Source: Lonicera japonica
Taxonomy: Eukaryota; Streptophyta; Magnoliopsida; Dipsacales; Caprifoliaceae
DNA length: 64,000 bases
Reading direction: 5' to 3'
Assembly: GCA_021464415.1 (NCBI GenBank)
Contig: CM038468.1
Span: 35,514,969-35,578,968, forward strand
Below are positions 40,752 through 53,189 of the stretch, piece after piece; within the stretch, counting starts at the first letter, position 1; the number at the start of each line of letters is the position of its first letter. The notes under the pieces are model-generated. The model was given only the letters and a program-made list of their open reading frames with translations, was not told where the DNA came from and made no database searches. Made by a program: the position numbers and the translations under genes.

Positions 40752-41531
40752 ATTTTATCACTCAACTCACTAACTAATACACTAATGTCAAATCACATTT
40801 TGAGTCACTATTTTTCTTTTATAAAAGTATCTACAATGGTTAGACTAGATAAATATACGTAAGGCATATTTATCCTACATGTTTTAATTACGATAAAGTT
40901 TAGTTTGATTAAGTTCGTTAATATAAGCCAAAGTGATTGGCGTTACCTAGTTGAGGTAGGGATGCTAAAGAGAATCGTTTTTGAGACGGTACTCTCTCCT
41001 CTTTCCCTACACTGACTGTCCACTTCACCCCCTTCAAAAGCCCTAGCCCCACTAAAAAGAATAGGGTTTGATTGCAGTGTTGCCCAAAATTAGACGTCTG
41101 TTAGTTGCTTTGACGGAAAAGTACGCACAAAGACCGTCATGAGGTACACACAAAACAAGAAAACATTTGTTTGTAACATTTAAGCTCTTGTATGGACCAA
41201 ATTGCAACAATATCATCATATTTTGATTTTAAACAAATCCTAACAATCGTGCCCTAATGGAGGGAATGAAGGACTTAAAGAGTTAGATACAATATTCTCT
41301 CTTTCAGTGCCTTTTGTGTTGCACATGCCTTTTTTGTCAAAGGAATTAAGAAGGCGTCAAAATTGGAACCCATTCCAGTCAAAATGAAACTTTTAGGGGT
41401 CCATTTGATGAAATTGAAACATCAAAGGACTAAAGTGTATTTCACTCTTTTATTTTCTATGCAAATTTAAGAATTTATATGTAAAACAATTTGAAAAAAT
41501 TCATTTTTTAGCATATATTTAAATAAAAACT
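40752..41531. other. Non-coding sequence
   Basis: No gene recognised; this is presumably intron or upstream region of the F-box pseudogene. Confidence 0.5.
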
Positions 41532-41915
41532 AGGGTAAAAAACACTAAACTCCCTCAAACTATCATTTTTTTGCACTAAACTCCCCATCTTCTAAAAGTG
41601 ACACTAAACCCCCCTAAACTATTATATTTTATCACTTAACCTCCAAAATTACATAAATGCCCTTGTACAAAGTTTGATAAAAAACACTAAACCCCCTCAA
41701 ATTATTATTTTTTGGCACTAAACTCCCCTAAACTATCACAACTTAACACTTTACCTCCTAATTTATAAAAGGTCATTTATTTACAAGGGCATTTATGTAA
41801 TTTTGGGGGTTAAGTGATAAAATATAATAATTGAGGGGGGTTTAGTGTCACTTTTAGAAGATTGGGGGTTTAGTGCAAAAAAATGATAGTTTGGGGGGTT
41901 TATTGTTTTTTACCC
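41532..41915. mobile_element. Fold-back MITE with ~130-bp arms, TSD (T)AAAAACT
   Basis: The arms at 41532-41665 and 41787-41915 are inverted copies with only a few differences (agggtaaaaaacactaaac at the left tip). Direct repeats of 7-8 bp, (T)AAAAACT, flank it at 41524-41531 and 41916-41923, with one base shared with the tip. It is unusually well preserved and lies 57 bp upstream of the F-box start codon. Confidence 0.85.
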
Positions 41916-41972
41916 TAAAAACTACTCTAAAGTAATTCAGAATTTCTATTTTGTGTTTTCTTGATTATAGGA

Positions 41973-42750
41973 ATGGAGAGAAGGCAATGGCCGGAAGACA
42001 TGAACAAGGATTGTTTGGTGAATATATTTGGGAGAGTTGGAATTGAATCACTTGCGTAGGATGTACCGTTTGTGTGCAAGTCTTGTACAATGCTACTATC
42101 AATCCTCTCTGCTGGCATTCTCTTATTTTGCCCCAATATCTCCAATTTTCAAGATTTGCACATTATCCATCTGATCGGTACTTGGATATGGGTAGACGCT
42201 CTAAGGCGGTAGACATGGGTGCAATGAATCGAAGCCAAAAATTTGCAACCGAGCTTGTACTTCCATTTATATTTAATCATTCTGCATTTGCCCAGGTCTT
42301 AGAGGAGTAAGTATTTAAACCTTCTAAAAAGAATGTAAATTTAATCTTTCTCCAAATAGTTATTAATTTATCATTTTGGTTCATATGATTTCAGTTTCTA
42401 GGACCTAATTGCAATATTTTCCTTACCAGGTGTCCTGCATTGAAATGTTTATCAATTCATTCATATCTCTGTCAATGTCCAAAATTATTTCCTTATATTG
42501 CAAGCAAATGGAAGACCTTGGAGAAATTAGAAATTCTTCAATCCGATGAAGTAAAATTGGAAGAAGTAATTGTCCAAGTAAGCTGTCATTGCAAGAATCT
42601 TATTGGTTGATCCTGAAAGTGCTTTTATTTTTGGTGATGCTGCACTTGCGATTGTAACTCTGTTGCCAAACATAACGCACTTGGAGCTATGGGGTTCTTT
42701 TCTCGGAAGGAACGAATTAACAGCATTTTTGTCTAAAATTAACAGCATTT
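41973..42750 (+). pseudogene. F-box/LRR protein pseudogene (At3g48880-like), intron kept
   Basis: Exon 1 (41973-42306) begins MERRQWPEDMNKDCLVNIFG, the F-box start of this family, and continues with DVPFVCKS and LCWHSLILPQYL. An in-frame TAG lies at 42057-42059, and one base is lost near 42082 where the family has the KSWY block. A 123-bp intron with GTAAGT...CCAG ends fits 42307-42429. Exon 2 restores EECPALKCL, then WKTLEKLEIL, EEVIVQVSCHCKNL and, after a TGA at about 42610 and a frameshift, AIVTLLPNITHLELWGS. The intact family protein is an SCF substrate adaptor; the LRR half ends early here. Retained intron and splice sites show a DNA-level copy, not a retrocopy. Confidence 0.75.
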
Positions 42751-43289
42751 GACCTTTTTTGGTGGTTAATCTTGTTGGTATTCAGGTATAGAAATTAGGC
42801 ATAGTAAATCCAAATTAACACTTCTATAATTCCATTTTAAGCAATAATAGGAAGAAAACACCATGTCCACAAATATCAACAACATTTTTGTCTAAAATAA
42901 ATATTTGATAATTTTATTTATTGTGAAATTTAGACATTCCAATACATGATCTTAGATTATTAATCTAAGAACAGAGACAGTATTACAATTTTTTCCTTTT
43001 CTTTATAGTGTCCACGAAAGTTTTTTTCTATAAATTTTTTTTTAGCTTTTGTATCTAAGCATGTTTTATTTTTTTCAATTAATTTTGATTACTTAAAATT
43101 TGAATTTTTAAGGTAGTTGTCTATTTTAACTTTGATGTTTAATTTTTTTAGAAAAAGATTAATTTCAATATCTTGGTAAAGATTTGGTATAATTTCTTTT
43201 TTTGTTCAACAATTTGGTACATTGAAAAACAATTTTTAAGCCAACTTTGCAATGCTATTATGAAAAAAGAGTTGTTTCTCTCAATTTGA

Positions 43290-43500
43290 TTTACTTTCAA
43301 CCAAATTCATATTTTGGAATTTGTTTTCAAATTGCCGGTACTTGGCGTTTTTCTTTATTTGATTTACTTTCCAGAAAATTCATATTTTGGAGTTTGTTTT
43401 CAAATTGTTGGTACTTGGCGTTTATCTCTATTTGATTTACTTTTTACACAATTCATATTTTGGAGTTTGTTTTCAAATTGCCAGTACTTGGTAGTGCCAC
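43290..43500 (+). repeat. Three tandem ~67-bp units
   Basis: attcatattttgga(a/g)tttgttttcaaattg followed by gtacttggcgttt and atttgatttacttt repeats three times (starts near 43307, 43377, 43448). The overlapping frames 43247-43435 and 43314-43601 are translations of this repeat, and I do not accept them as genes. A fourth, diverged unit is near 44460-44520. Confidence 0.8.
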
Positions 43501-43669
43501 ATGCTTTGAATTGTGATATATACCTTTGTTTTTTTGATGAGGAAATGTTTGATGCGATGCCTTTTAGCCCGCAATGTGTATATAGAATTGTGACAAATTA
43601 ATTGGTTAGTTTCAATAGTAGTTTACGAAAATTTTGCAACCATTTCCATCACTTAACAGTTATGAAGCT

Positions 43670-44020
43670 TCAAACTTGCTGCATAAAAATCTTCTAATTA
43701 TGTTCATGGCTGATTTGGAACCAATTTAACGTTGGTGCTATTTGATATTCGCAGGTTAACCGCCAATTTGTTGCGATCAATATGATTTTTAGGTTTCAAA
43801 AACTGGACTTCATTTTTTTTATTTAAAGTTGTAGTTAAGACTCACCCCTATTTTTTCTTCTTTCCCCAATTTCTTTCAAAAACCTTGGTGTAATTTGAAG
43901 TTAATTCTTGATTTATTCAAAATGCAACAGTGTTCATATTGAGCAAAGCTAGAGGATGGCACAAGCTATTATTGATATAGAAAAGGGGTCAACTGGATTT
44001 GAGGTAAGTCCAACATTTTT
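43670..44020 (+). repeat. Duplicated ~340-bp block, copy 1
   Basis: The block from aaacttgctgcataaaa through gctatttgatattcgcaggt and cttctttccccaatttc to the gaggtaagtccaacattttt end recurs at 44522-44870. The spacing between copies is ~850 bp and includes the 67-bp-type repeat, so a larger segment was duplicated. The cgcagg and aggtaa words resemble splice sites; the block could come from an intron-exon junction of the neighbouring gene. Confidence 0.7.
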
Positions 44021-44521
44021 CAACAAAAGATCATTCTTTTCATTTCTCTTTTCATTTTTATCACCAATTTTTTTTCATATTTATTACGCTCAAGGAACTT
44101 TATTTATGATGCTTAATTAGTTTTATTATTTGTAGGACTTTCGAATGCTATTTATAAGATTCTTAACATTTTTCTAAAACTAGGACTTTTTGGTACATCA
44201 ATTATTTCCAGAAAAATATTTTGGTTAATCAAATCTACAAAAGGTCAACGTGCATTTTGAATAGAAAAAAATAACAAGGGATAAACATAATATTAAGTGT
44301 AGTTCATCATGTTTCATCAAACGAATAACACCAAAGTGCTAAAGGCACGAGTTACGTAACCCTTGGCATAATTAAACGAATATCTTAGTACGTTGAGAAA
44401 TAGTTTATGAGCCAACTTTGCAATACTTTTATGAAAAAAGTAGTTTCTTTCCCTATTTGATTTACATTCCATAAATTTCATTTTTTGGAGTTTGTTTTCA
44501 AATTGCCGGCACTTGGTGTTA

Positions 44522-44870
44522 AACTTGCTGCATAAAAAATATTTTTATTTTGTTCACGGCTAATTTGGAACCCAATTAAGTTAATGTTGGTCCTATTTGA
44601 TATTCGCAGGTGAACAACCAATTTATTGCAATCAATATGACTTTGGCTTCAAAGAGTGAAGTTCCTTTTTTTATTTAAGGTTGCAAATAAGATTCACCCC
44701 CACTTTTACTTCTTTCCCCAATTTCTTTCAAAGACCTTAGTGTTTGATGTTAATTCTTGATTTATCCAAAATGCAGTTGTGTTGATATTGAGCAAACCTA
44801 GAAGACGCCACAAGCTATTATTTACAGAGAAATGGGTCAAATCAGATCTAAGGTAATGCAAACATTTTTC
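44522..44870 (+). repeat. Duplicated ~340-bp block, copy 2
   Basis: Second copy of 43670-44020, with about 80% identity by eye; it ends ctaaggtaatgcaaacattttt. Confidence 0.7.
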
Positions 44871-45002
44871 AACTAAAGATCATTCTATTTTAGTCCAATA
44901 TTATTTCAATCTATTTATAGTTTTATAGTCATCATTTTGTTATAATACTATTTTTTTTTTACTTTAATCGTTTCGTTTTAATAGCACTCATTTTTTTCCC
45001 TT

Positions 45003-45705
45003 TTATCCGTTCTATAAGAAAATTGTTAGTGTAAGTTCCCCTCGATCCCAAGTTCTTTTGGCTCCAAATAAGTTAGATTTTGAATTTATTTGTTATCTCA
45101 ACAATGTTATAAAAACTTAGCTTAAAAAACTTTCATTACAAGGAATGCAACTTATATTTGCCAAGGTGGTTTTACGCGCCTTTGCGAGTTTGCATAACAT
45201 TAGTTTTGTGTATTCTGATACTAATAGAACTCTCTCTCTCTCTCTCATTTTCCCGTTTTATCCATTATATCATAAAATTGTTACTGTAAGTTCCAATGCC
45301 AAGTTCTTTTGGTTCCAGATAAGTTGGCTTTTAAAGTTATATGTTACCTCAAGAATGTTTAAAATTAAGCTTAGCTCATAAAACTTACATGTAATGCAAT
45401 TTACATTTGCCAAGGTGGCTTTACGCGCCTTCACGAGTTGCATCAACATTAGTTTTGTTTATCCTGGTATTAATAACATTTTTTTTTCATGTTATAAGAA
45501 ATTTGTTATTGCAAGTTTCCCTGCCAAGTTGTTTTGGCTCCAAATAAGTTAGCTTTTGAAGTTATTTGTTACCACAAGGACGTTATAAAAGCTTAGCTTA
45601 AAAAACTTACATGGAATGCAATTTATATTTGCCAATGTGGTTTTACGTGCCTTCGCGATTTTGCATAAACATTAGTTTTGTGTATTCTGATACAAATTTT
45701 AGCAT
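45003..45705 (+). repeat. Three tandem ~235-bp units
   Basis: Each unit runs from a tataagaaattgtta block through ccaagttcttttggctcc, aataagttag and gccaaggtggttttacg to cattagttttgtgta. Starts are near 45010, 45265 and 45490. A TCTCTC run (45232-45247) was gained between units 1 and 2. No coding potential. Confidence 0.8.
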
Positions 45706-48239
45706 TGACACGAAATTCATATGTTTTCTTTGGCTATTGATATTGGGTTCCTGACTATGCAATTATTATATGCAGGATAATTGCACGCTCCATATTTTTT
45801 TTGTGGCTTTTAATATTTTGTGCCTTGCTATGTAATTATTTATTTGTTTAATTTTCTTATTTGATCATGCAAATATCCTTCCTGTTTTGTCCACTCACAT
45901 GCTCAACATCTCACTAAATAACTCCCACCCAGGCACCCACTGTACTTATTCTCTTGAAATTGATAGGTGGAAATGTTTTTTTACCATAATATCCTCGTTT
46001 TTTTTACATACGAATTTTTTCTTATGTAATTTTTTTCCTATTAAATAAGGATTGTTATATATGTCAATGTTGGTTTACATTATTGTTAGAGATTATGTTT
46101 CAATATTTCATCAGTAGGTGAGTTGTGTCGTATTTGTATGTAGATTAGAGTTACTTTTCTTTTACGAAGCTTATTTGTACTCTTTTGTTAATGCAGATTA
46201 TTCATCTGTGGACCCACTAATCTTGATTTCTAGGTTTCATAAACAAAATTGTTAATTATGAGTCCGGGTTCAAGATAAAAGAGCTTCCACGCAAGAAGAT
46301 CCACCTGCTCTCTTTCTAATTCTAAGGGTGTGTAATTAACATGCATATTCACTCATGCTTACAAAAGTTCATTTATTGAGCTAAATTAGTTTATTTCTTA
46401 AAATACTCCTTCAACTTCATTTATTGAGGTAAATTAGTTTACTTCTAAAAATAGGGTAATTAACATCTTTTGCTGGAATTCTTTAAATTTTCTATTTTGT
46501 AAAATTAAATTTCTTATGCCTTTTTTTATAAATAAGTGATTTATTAAGTAGTAAAGATAAAGTAGGACTATCAATTTAAGATGAATATAGTACTTTTTTT
46601 TTGTTTCGGTAGTGTTGAAGTAATGACACTGCCTCCGTACTTAAATTAAGATTCATAGTTTCAAAACCAAGCACAGTGAGAAATATTATGAGCCATCTAT
46701 ATTGCTTTTTCAATGTCTTTTATAGTAGTTGTTTCTTTACATTTGTTATACAAGGATTACTATTGCTAAAACTTTTTGAAGGCTGAGGAATCTTACATTT
46801 TTACGTTATTTTTCTTTGCATGTAGGTATTACATGAAGAAACATGTATAACTTAGAAAGCCAAAGTAAATATTAGAGGCAGAGTCATGAAATCTTATTAT
46901 TTACCATGCATGCAATTCAATAGCAATTTATATGTTTTGTATTGTGCCATATTAGCTGGATATTTTCTCTTTTTATTTCCTTTTTAAAACTCTAAATATA
47001 TTGCTATTTCATTGTTGGTTATATTGTCCTTTTTAGTTTATTTCTTGATCACAAGTTATGCCTCAGCTCATTGTGCCTTTACAATTCACGTAACGTTATA
47101 CGTAACTACAGCTTATGTGGCATTGCACTCTCAAGCTCTTTAATTGATGCAATTTGTTCCTTTATTAGTATCCTTGCAATTAGTTTTTTCGCAGCTCCAT
47201 GTAGCATGTTCACTGTCATTGTTTTTTCACATTCAACTTAAAAATTGTTTCTTACTACTAAAGTACAGGCTCTTTGTTATTGTTTTCTTACGGTCATAGT
47301 ATATAATTTAACAATGTTTATTTTGGTGTGATTAAATTTATTTAAAATTCTTTAATATTTTAGTAAACAGGTTACGCGTGTCAACCTATGAAAACTGATT
47401 AATAAATGAGGTCGGGTTATGGTTAAATATTTTTAGATTAGTTCTTTGTGTTGAGTTCTTATACTTTTTCTTTAAAGTCAGCATCATGCAAGCTCATCCA
47501 CCACCATTGGACAACTAAAATTTAATTTTTCGTTGGGGTTAATGTTGTCGTCGATCTCGGCCACGCCTTCAATTTAATCATTGAACAATCATTTTCCTTT
47601 AGGGTTGTACCCGTCATCGAACTGCCACCTGAAAAAGCCATTGATAACTTTACAATGGGGTTGTACCTGCCATCGAACCTTGACACGCTTACATGTCCAG
47701 CCACAACAATGATCCACAACCACCCCTAACGAGCCACTGATACGTCGAGCCGACCCCGTCCTAGACTTTATCTCTACCTTAATCTCTAATGTGAGAACAT
47801 CGTTACAAGGTATTTAATACTTTTTATTTTTATGTCTTTATTTTAAGTTAAAACATATTGTTTATATTTAGAATACATGAAATTTTTCTTTCCCATGTTT
47901 TCTTAGTATTTTTTTGGTCCATATGCTCCATCGCATGCATATCAATTTGAAAGTAAAATATTAACATTACCATTTGTTATATGTAAAATATTTCTTTCAC
48001 ATATTACATTATAATAACCCTTATATTATGCTCCCAAATGTTCAGAGGTGGTGAACTCATTGGCCACTCTGGCAAGTGGATAACGTTCTCTTAATGTGTT
48101 TGGATATGTAAGTTCATTTTTAGTCATGATCAATAATAGTTATATTTTCCCAAATGTTATACCAATCTCATTATTTTGTTTATTCAAATCTGCAGTATGC
48201 CTTTATTTCTGTTACAGGAGGATTATTATTTACAGCTTA
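45706..48239. other. Non-coding sequence
   Basis: About 2.5 kb of T-rich DNA. No domain found in any frame; the minus-strand frame 47522-47719 is in a less AT-rich patch but has no recognisable product. Confidence 0.5.
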
Positions 48240-48899
48240 CGGTAACATTACCTCTTTATTTTATAAAAAAATTACATTTGTTTGTTCTTTAGTTATATGT
48301 GTGCTTATTTTAATTTTTCTACTTTTAATAGTTTACCTTTTTTTTCTTTAACATAAATAGTTTTTGCGCAAGAAAAATGTTAACATTGTAATTCAAAAAG
48401 AATTTGAATTTAATATTATGCTTAAGGTAAGTTATCCCTCTAGAAGTTTGTTAATCATTTCACATTAATTATGGTTATAATAAAGTTTAACCAATCATTT
48501 GATACTTTAGTTTTAACTAACTAAATAGACATATTTGTTTGATATTAGGCTAAATAAACAAACCAAAAAACAAGTACTTCTTATACGGGAAACGGGAAAG
48601 GGAAGGAGAATCAGGTTGTTGCATTGCGACTGGTAATTAATTATATTATGTCTATCAATTTAATTACATACTAATCTGAATATGTTCTGAAACTCCTAAA
48701 GTTCTATGTGCAAATGCAAAGTTTAATGACCTAAAGTTATTTTTCTCCCTTAATTGGTGTATATTCTTTCAATTAAAATTTTCAAATATTGTTGTCCACG
48801 CTAAGATGCTACATTTTGATAATGCTATTGTATTGAATGGCATAAATATTTAGGATAAAAATGAACATTGAAATTAAATACCTTATGTTCTTTTTAGGG

Positions 48900-51800
48900 A
48901 TCCAATGATAATATCATTTAAAAAGCTGCACTTCCTTAACGTAAAAGACAAGAAAGGAAACATTGCGATGTACAATCGAGACAATTTGCCCAACTTTTGC
49001 GTTGTGAAAGAAAAATGCAAAAAAAATTCTTCAAAACTCTTATCAAAACCCAATTTATTCAAGATATTTTATTGGGTTAATTTTCAGAGCGCGCCAATGA
49101 ACTTCTTATGAACATGAATGTTTATCACCATCCTTTATTGTTGGAACTTGGTCTATCTAATTATCATTGATTTCCCTCCAATTTGTCAAGTTCTTCTAAC
49201 TCTTACTCAAGTGATGAAGAATTGCATTCATCAAATAGTAACATTATTTTATCTCTAGTAAATAATTCATCTCATCTTGCTCTTGCGTTAATTCCACCGT
49301 CTCCTCACCGAGGTTATGGGTAAATCCAATTTTGATATAATTATCCCAAATGGTCATTAAACTATTGTTAGAGTCCCAATTTGAGTTTCAAAATGCACAT
49401 TTAGTTTAATTTAGGGCATTTTTCCCAATTTAACATCCAAATTTGATGCAATGGGCATTATGAATTTCGATCAAAATTTTGTGGTCAAATCATTACATTT
49501 TATAGGTGGAGGGACAAGTTAGATCTTAAGCAATAATTTAAAAATCTTTTGGATAGCTTACTCAATACTCCTTAACTATACGCATTCGGACCTTTTACTA
49601 TTTAGAAGGATTATTTTCAAGTACTACACTTTATTTTTTAGGTTAACGCCAATGAGTTCTTTAATTCTTAATGATACCTAGGTAGATGATGAAACACTAA
49701 CTACAACTCTAACGCCTCAGCCTCATGTTATTTTTGAGAGACACATGCTCGATAAAATGGATATAAGGTGTCCTTATTGTTTACTATTGCACTAGAAAGT
49801 TGAAAGATTATTAAATTTATCTAATTAGCATCATTTCTTTGAAAAATGCTATTTGCAAGGAAAGATTCGACTCCCAAAACTCATAACTCCTCAGCCTAAA
49901 ATTCAAGCATTATATGATGGTGATGATGACCAGTTAAAAGTCTTTTTGATGTTATACTTGATTGTATAATGCGGCAAATGTTTTTACTAGTTTGGGTGTA
50001 TGTATGGATGAAAGAGTGCTCACTGGTAGGGGTCTTACTGCGGCTACTGCCTTTACAACCTACGGCGAATAACGACATATGACATGTGTATTATAGCCAC
50101 TGGATGATCAGGATTCAATCTATGCACAATTGTGTATTCATGACGCGAATCATGCTTTAAATTATTGCGCTCGACGAGATCTGCAATTGAGAATTGATAT
50201 CTTGAGAACAATTTAGAATAACCTAACACGATTTAACTCATTTTTAGATAAGTTTCGACATGCATCGGCAATTTTAACAAGGCATCATTTGAATAATCAT
50301 ATGGTCCCAGATTACCTTTATTACGTAGCAACGAAAGATTGACGAACGTATAATTTATCCACATTAGATGAGATGGCTGTGATATTTCCTGGAGATGGTA
50401 CTGAAGTCTCTGGAATGAAGGATATTATTATACAGCTAAAAGAGAATGATCAACTTATGTAAATTAACGAATGTCATGTAGCTTATTTGTTATAGCACTA
50501 TATTTTGTTACTTTCGTTTGGCGATCTTGGATGAGAACTTGAATTCATATTGCGGGATGTCAATTGGGTAAAGCGTCAAATAAACTATTTACTCAGTTGC
50601 AATATTACAGGCATCGTTTGTTTGAAAGTCTTATTGATATTCAACCATCCTAAAGGATGAGAGATTATTTTAAGAGTTAATTGTTGATACATGGGTGGCA
50701 ATAGAGCAAAATCGTTTGACATATTATAGGCTCAACCAATAAAAAGCTTCGTTTTGGTTTATTCCAAGATTTGGTCAATGTTATCCCCGATGGGTTAGAG
50801 TTTCATCAAGTTGGTAAATAAATAGTTTTGCCGTGTTTCTTTTTTAGGAGTCCAAGACATATGTTTAAAATCTTTCAAGATTTCATGGCCATAACTTGAT
50901 ATAACCAACATTTATATATTTTCCTAACAATGACTGTAAATTCAAACTGGCCTGAGATTAAAGCTGCATTATTACTGCATCAAACAATAAACGACCATCC
51001 TAATTTAGTGGCTCAAGTCTTCGAATTGAAGCGATAAGCTTTGATGGGGAAGATTGATAAACAAAAGGTATTAGGAGAAAAACTGGCACATGTTTTCACT
51101 GTTGAATTCCAGAAGTCTGGGTTGCCACACATGCATTTGCTAATATTTTTTTTATGGCCAAGACAAAATACGACTATGTGAACAAGTAGATTGAGCAGTT
51201 TTTGCTGAATTTTTCGATCAAATTTTTGATCTGCTTCTATATGAATCAATCAAAAGTTGTATGGTGCATGGACCATGTGGTGTTTAGAATCCTAAAGCTC
51301 CATGTTTGGAAGGTGGTAAATGCACTAAAAGTTATCCTAAAGATTAGGCAGATGAAACTACAATAAGTGAGAATGGGTATCCAATCTATTAGAGGTGCAA
51401 TGATGGTTTAAAACATACTTTTAGATCTGGACATGTTATTGATAATAGAGATGTTGTGCCATATAATCCATACATCTCTAAATTGTTTAACTGTCATATA
51501 AATGTGAAAGTTTGTGTGGGGCTAAGGTGTGTGAATTATATTAATAAATATATTTACAAGGGTTATGATCGGATAATAATGCTCTTGGGAGCAATATATG
51601 AAATTAAACAATACATCGACGTAAGGTACATAGGTCCTCTTGAGGCAGTGTGGAGAATATTTAAAAATCATATGCATCAAGAGATCCCATCAGTTCATCA
51701 TCTAGTAGTTCACTAAAAGGGAATGCATAATGTTCGTTATAACCCTTTAGAACCAATCCAATGCTATAGTTAACATAGCCAAGGATCAACAAACCACATT

Positions 51801-52282
51801 GATAGATTTTTTTGCACGTTGCTCTACAATTGCTTTAGCTTAAATGCTTACATATCAACAATTTTCAAGATGTTTTTTTTGGTAAGTCAGAAAAATTGTG
51901 GACTGAGAGAAAATAAGGCACTTCAATTGGTAGAATCTACTTTGTCAGCTCAAATGACGGTGATGTTCTATCTGCGTACTAACTATTGAGGAGGGGCCCT
52001 TAATAGTTTCAATGTTTAAAAACTGTTAACAATGTTGTACATCTAACATATAAAGCTGCATGTATTGCTAAAGGCTTTTTGGAAGATGATAAAGAGTGGA
52101 TTAAATGTCTTAGAAAAGAAGTAATAATAAGAATTGGATTCCAATCAAGGAGATTGTTTTGTATTATTTTAACACAATCCATTGGTGTAGATTTACGTAC
52201 GTCGGTCTTCAGTCATGGTCAATTATATGTGGCTCTGTCAAGATGTACAAGCTTTTCATGTCTATGCATACTTATTCTGTAA
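48900..52282 (+). pseudogene. Helitron Rep/helicase gene, left arm
   Basis: Plus-strand pieces in order: a basic N-terminal region, the Rep HUH motif LPHMHLLIF at about 51121-51147, and the Rep tyrosine motif YINKYIYKGYDR in the open frame 51456-51716, followed by EIKQYIDVRYIGPLEAVWRI. A helicase entry piece in 52079-52282 ([13 protein letters not shown]) is then fused directly to the helicase end block [16 protein letters not shown]. The helicase core between these is deleted. Many stops are present; no protein is expected. Confidence 0.75.
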
Positions 52283-52374
52283 ATCGGTGTACGTAAATCT
52301 ATACTAACAAATTTAACAGAGTGACCTTGAGATTTATTCATTGTCATTACAAACTCTAATCTAACTGAAAATTA

Positions 52375-52749
52375 TCATCTAGTCATCTTAATTGGTAATT
52401 TAGATGATAAATCAGTCAAATAAATTCTTGGAATGAATACCAAGTCACTATGCTTATCTCCGGTTAAAATTCTTGCTTCAAGTACAAAATCTTTCCACTT
52501 TGCAATGATAAGTCTTGCTCTATTACATAAGCCATCTTTGGGTGCAATGTTTCTTAGTAGCATTATTGAACAACCCTCTTTTACCTCTAATTTGAATGGT
52601 GGTAGCTTAGGGGGATTGAGTGTGTTCATATACTCATTCGGATATCTATAGGTGATGGTTCGATTTACTTTATCATCTTCGACCATTGTTTCTGCAGCAA
52701 GGTTTGTAACAATTCTATTAGTTAGAAATGACGATGATAGTGGTATCAA
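52375..52749 (-). pseudogene. Helitron helicase late segment, left arm (minus strand)
   Basis: 124 residues, open, containing [38 protein letters not shown] and [20 protein letters not shown], the standard sequence before the last helicase motif of plant Helitrons. It points opposite to the rest of the left arm. The first ~20 residues read into the palindrome centre and are not authentic. Confidence 0.8.
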
Positions 52750-53165
52750 CCTCGCAACATTGGCAGTTTTTCCTGGTGAGACCTATACATACTTTGCTAC
52801 AGACAAAATGGTTGAAGATGATGAAGTAAATCGAACCATCACCTATAGATATCCGAATGAGTATATAAACACACTTAATCCCCCTAGGCTACCACCATTC
52901 AAATTAGAGGTAAAAGAGGGTTGTCCAATAATGCTACTAAGAAACATTGCACCCAAAGATGGCTTATGTAATGGAACAAGACTTATCATTGTAAAGTGGA
53001 AAGATTTTGTACTTGAAGCAAGAATTTTAACCGAAGATAAGCATAGTGACTGGTATTCATTCCAAGAATTTCTTTGACTGATTTATCGTTTAAATTACCA
53101 ATTAAGATGGCTAGATGATAATTTTCAGTTAGATTAGAGTTTGTAATGACAATGAATAAATCTCA
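52652..53165 (+). pseudogene. Helitron helicase late segment, right arm (plus strand)
   Basis: The inverted twin of 52375-52749. It keeps the centre sequence ([20 protein letters not shown]), which shows that the true Helitron sequence continues through the centre on this strand. It continues past a frameshift near 53065 to [19 protein letters not shown] at about 53130-53195, the final helicase motif. It then meets the end block in inverted orientation. Confidence 0.8.
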
Positions 53166-53189
53166 AGGTCACTCTGTTAAATTTGTTAG

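Noticed and set aside
43247..43601. Overlapping frames with FQIVGTWRLSLFDLL-type repeats
   Set aside because: Translation of the 67-bp tandem repeat in two frames, with no independent support.
49896..50078. Minus-strand frame with a HHHH stretch in the left Helitron arm
   Set aside because: Shadow of the plus-strand Helitron N-terminal region (gatgatgg repeats).
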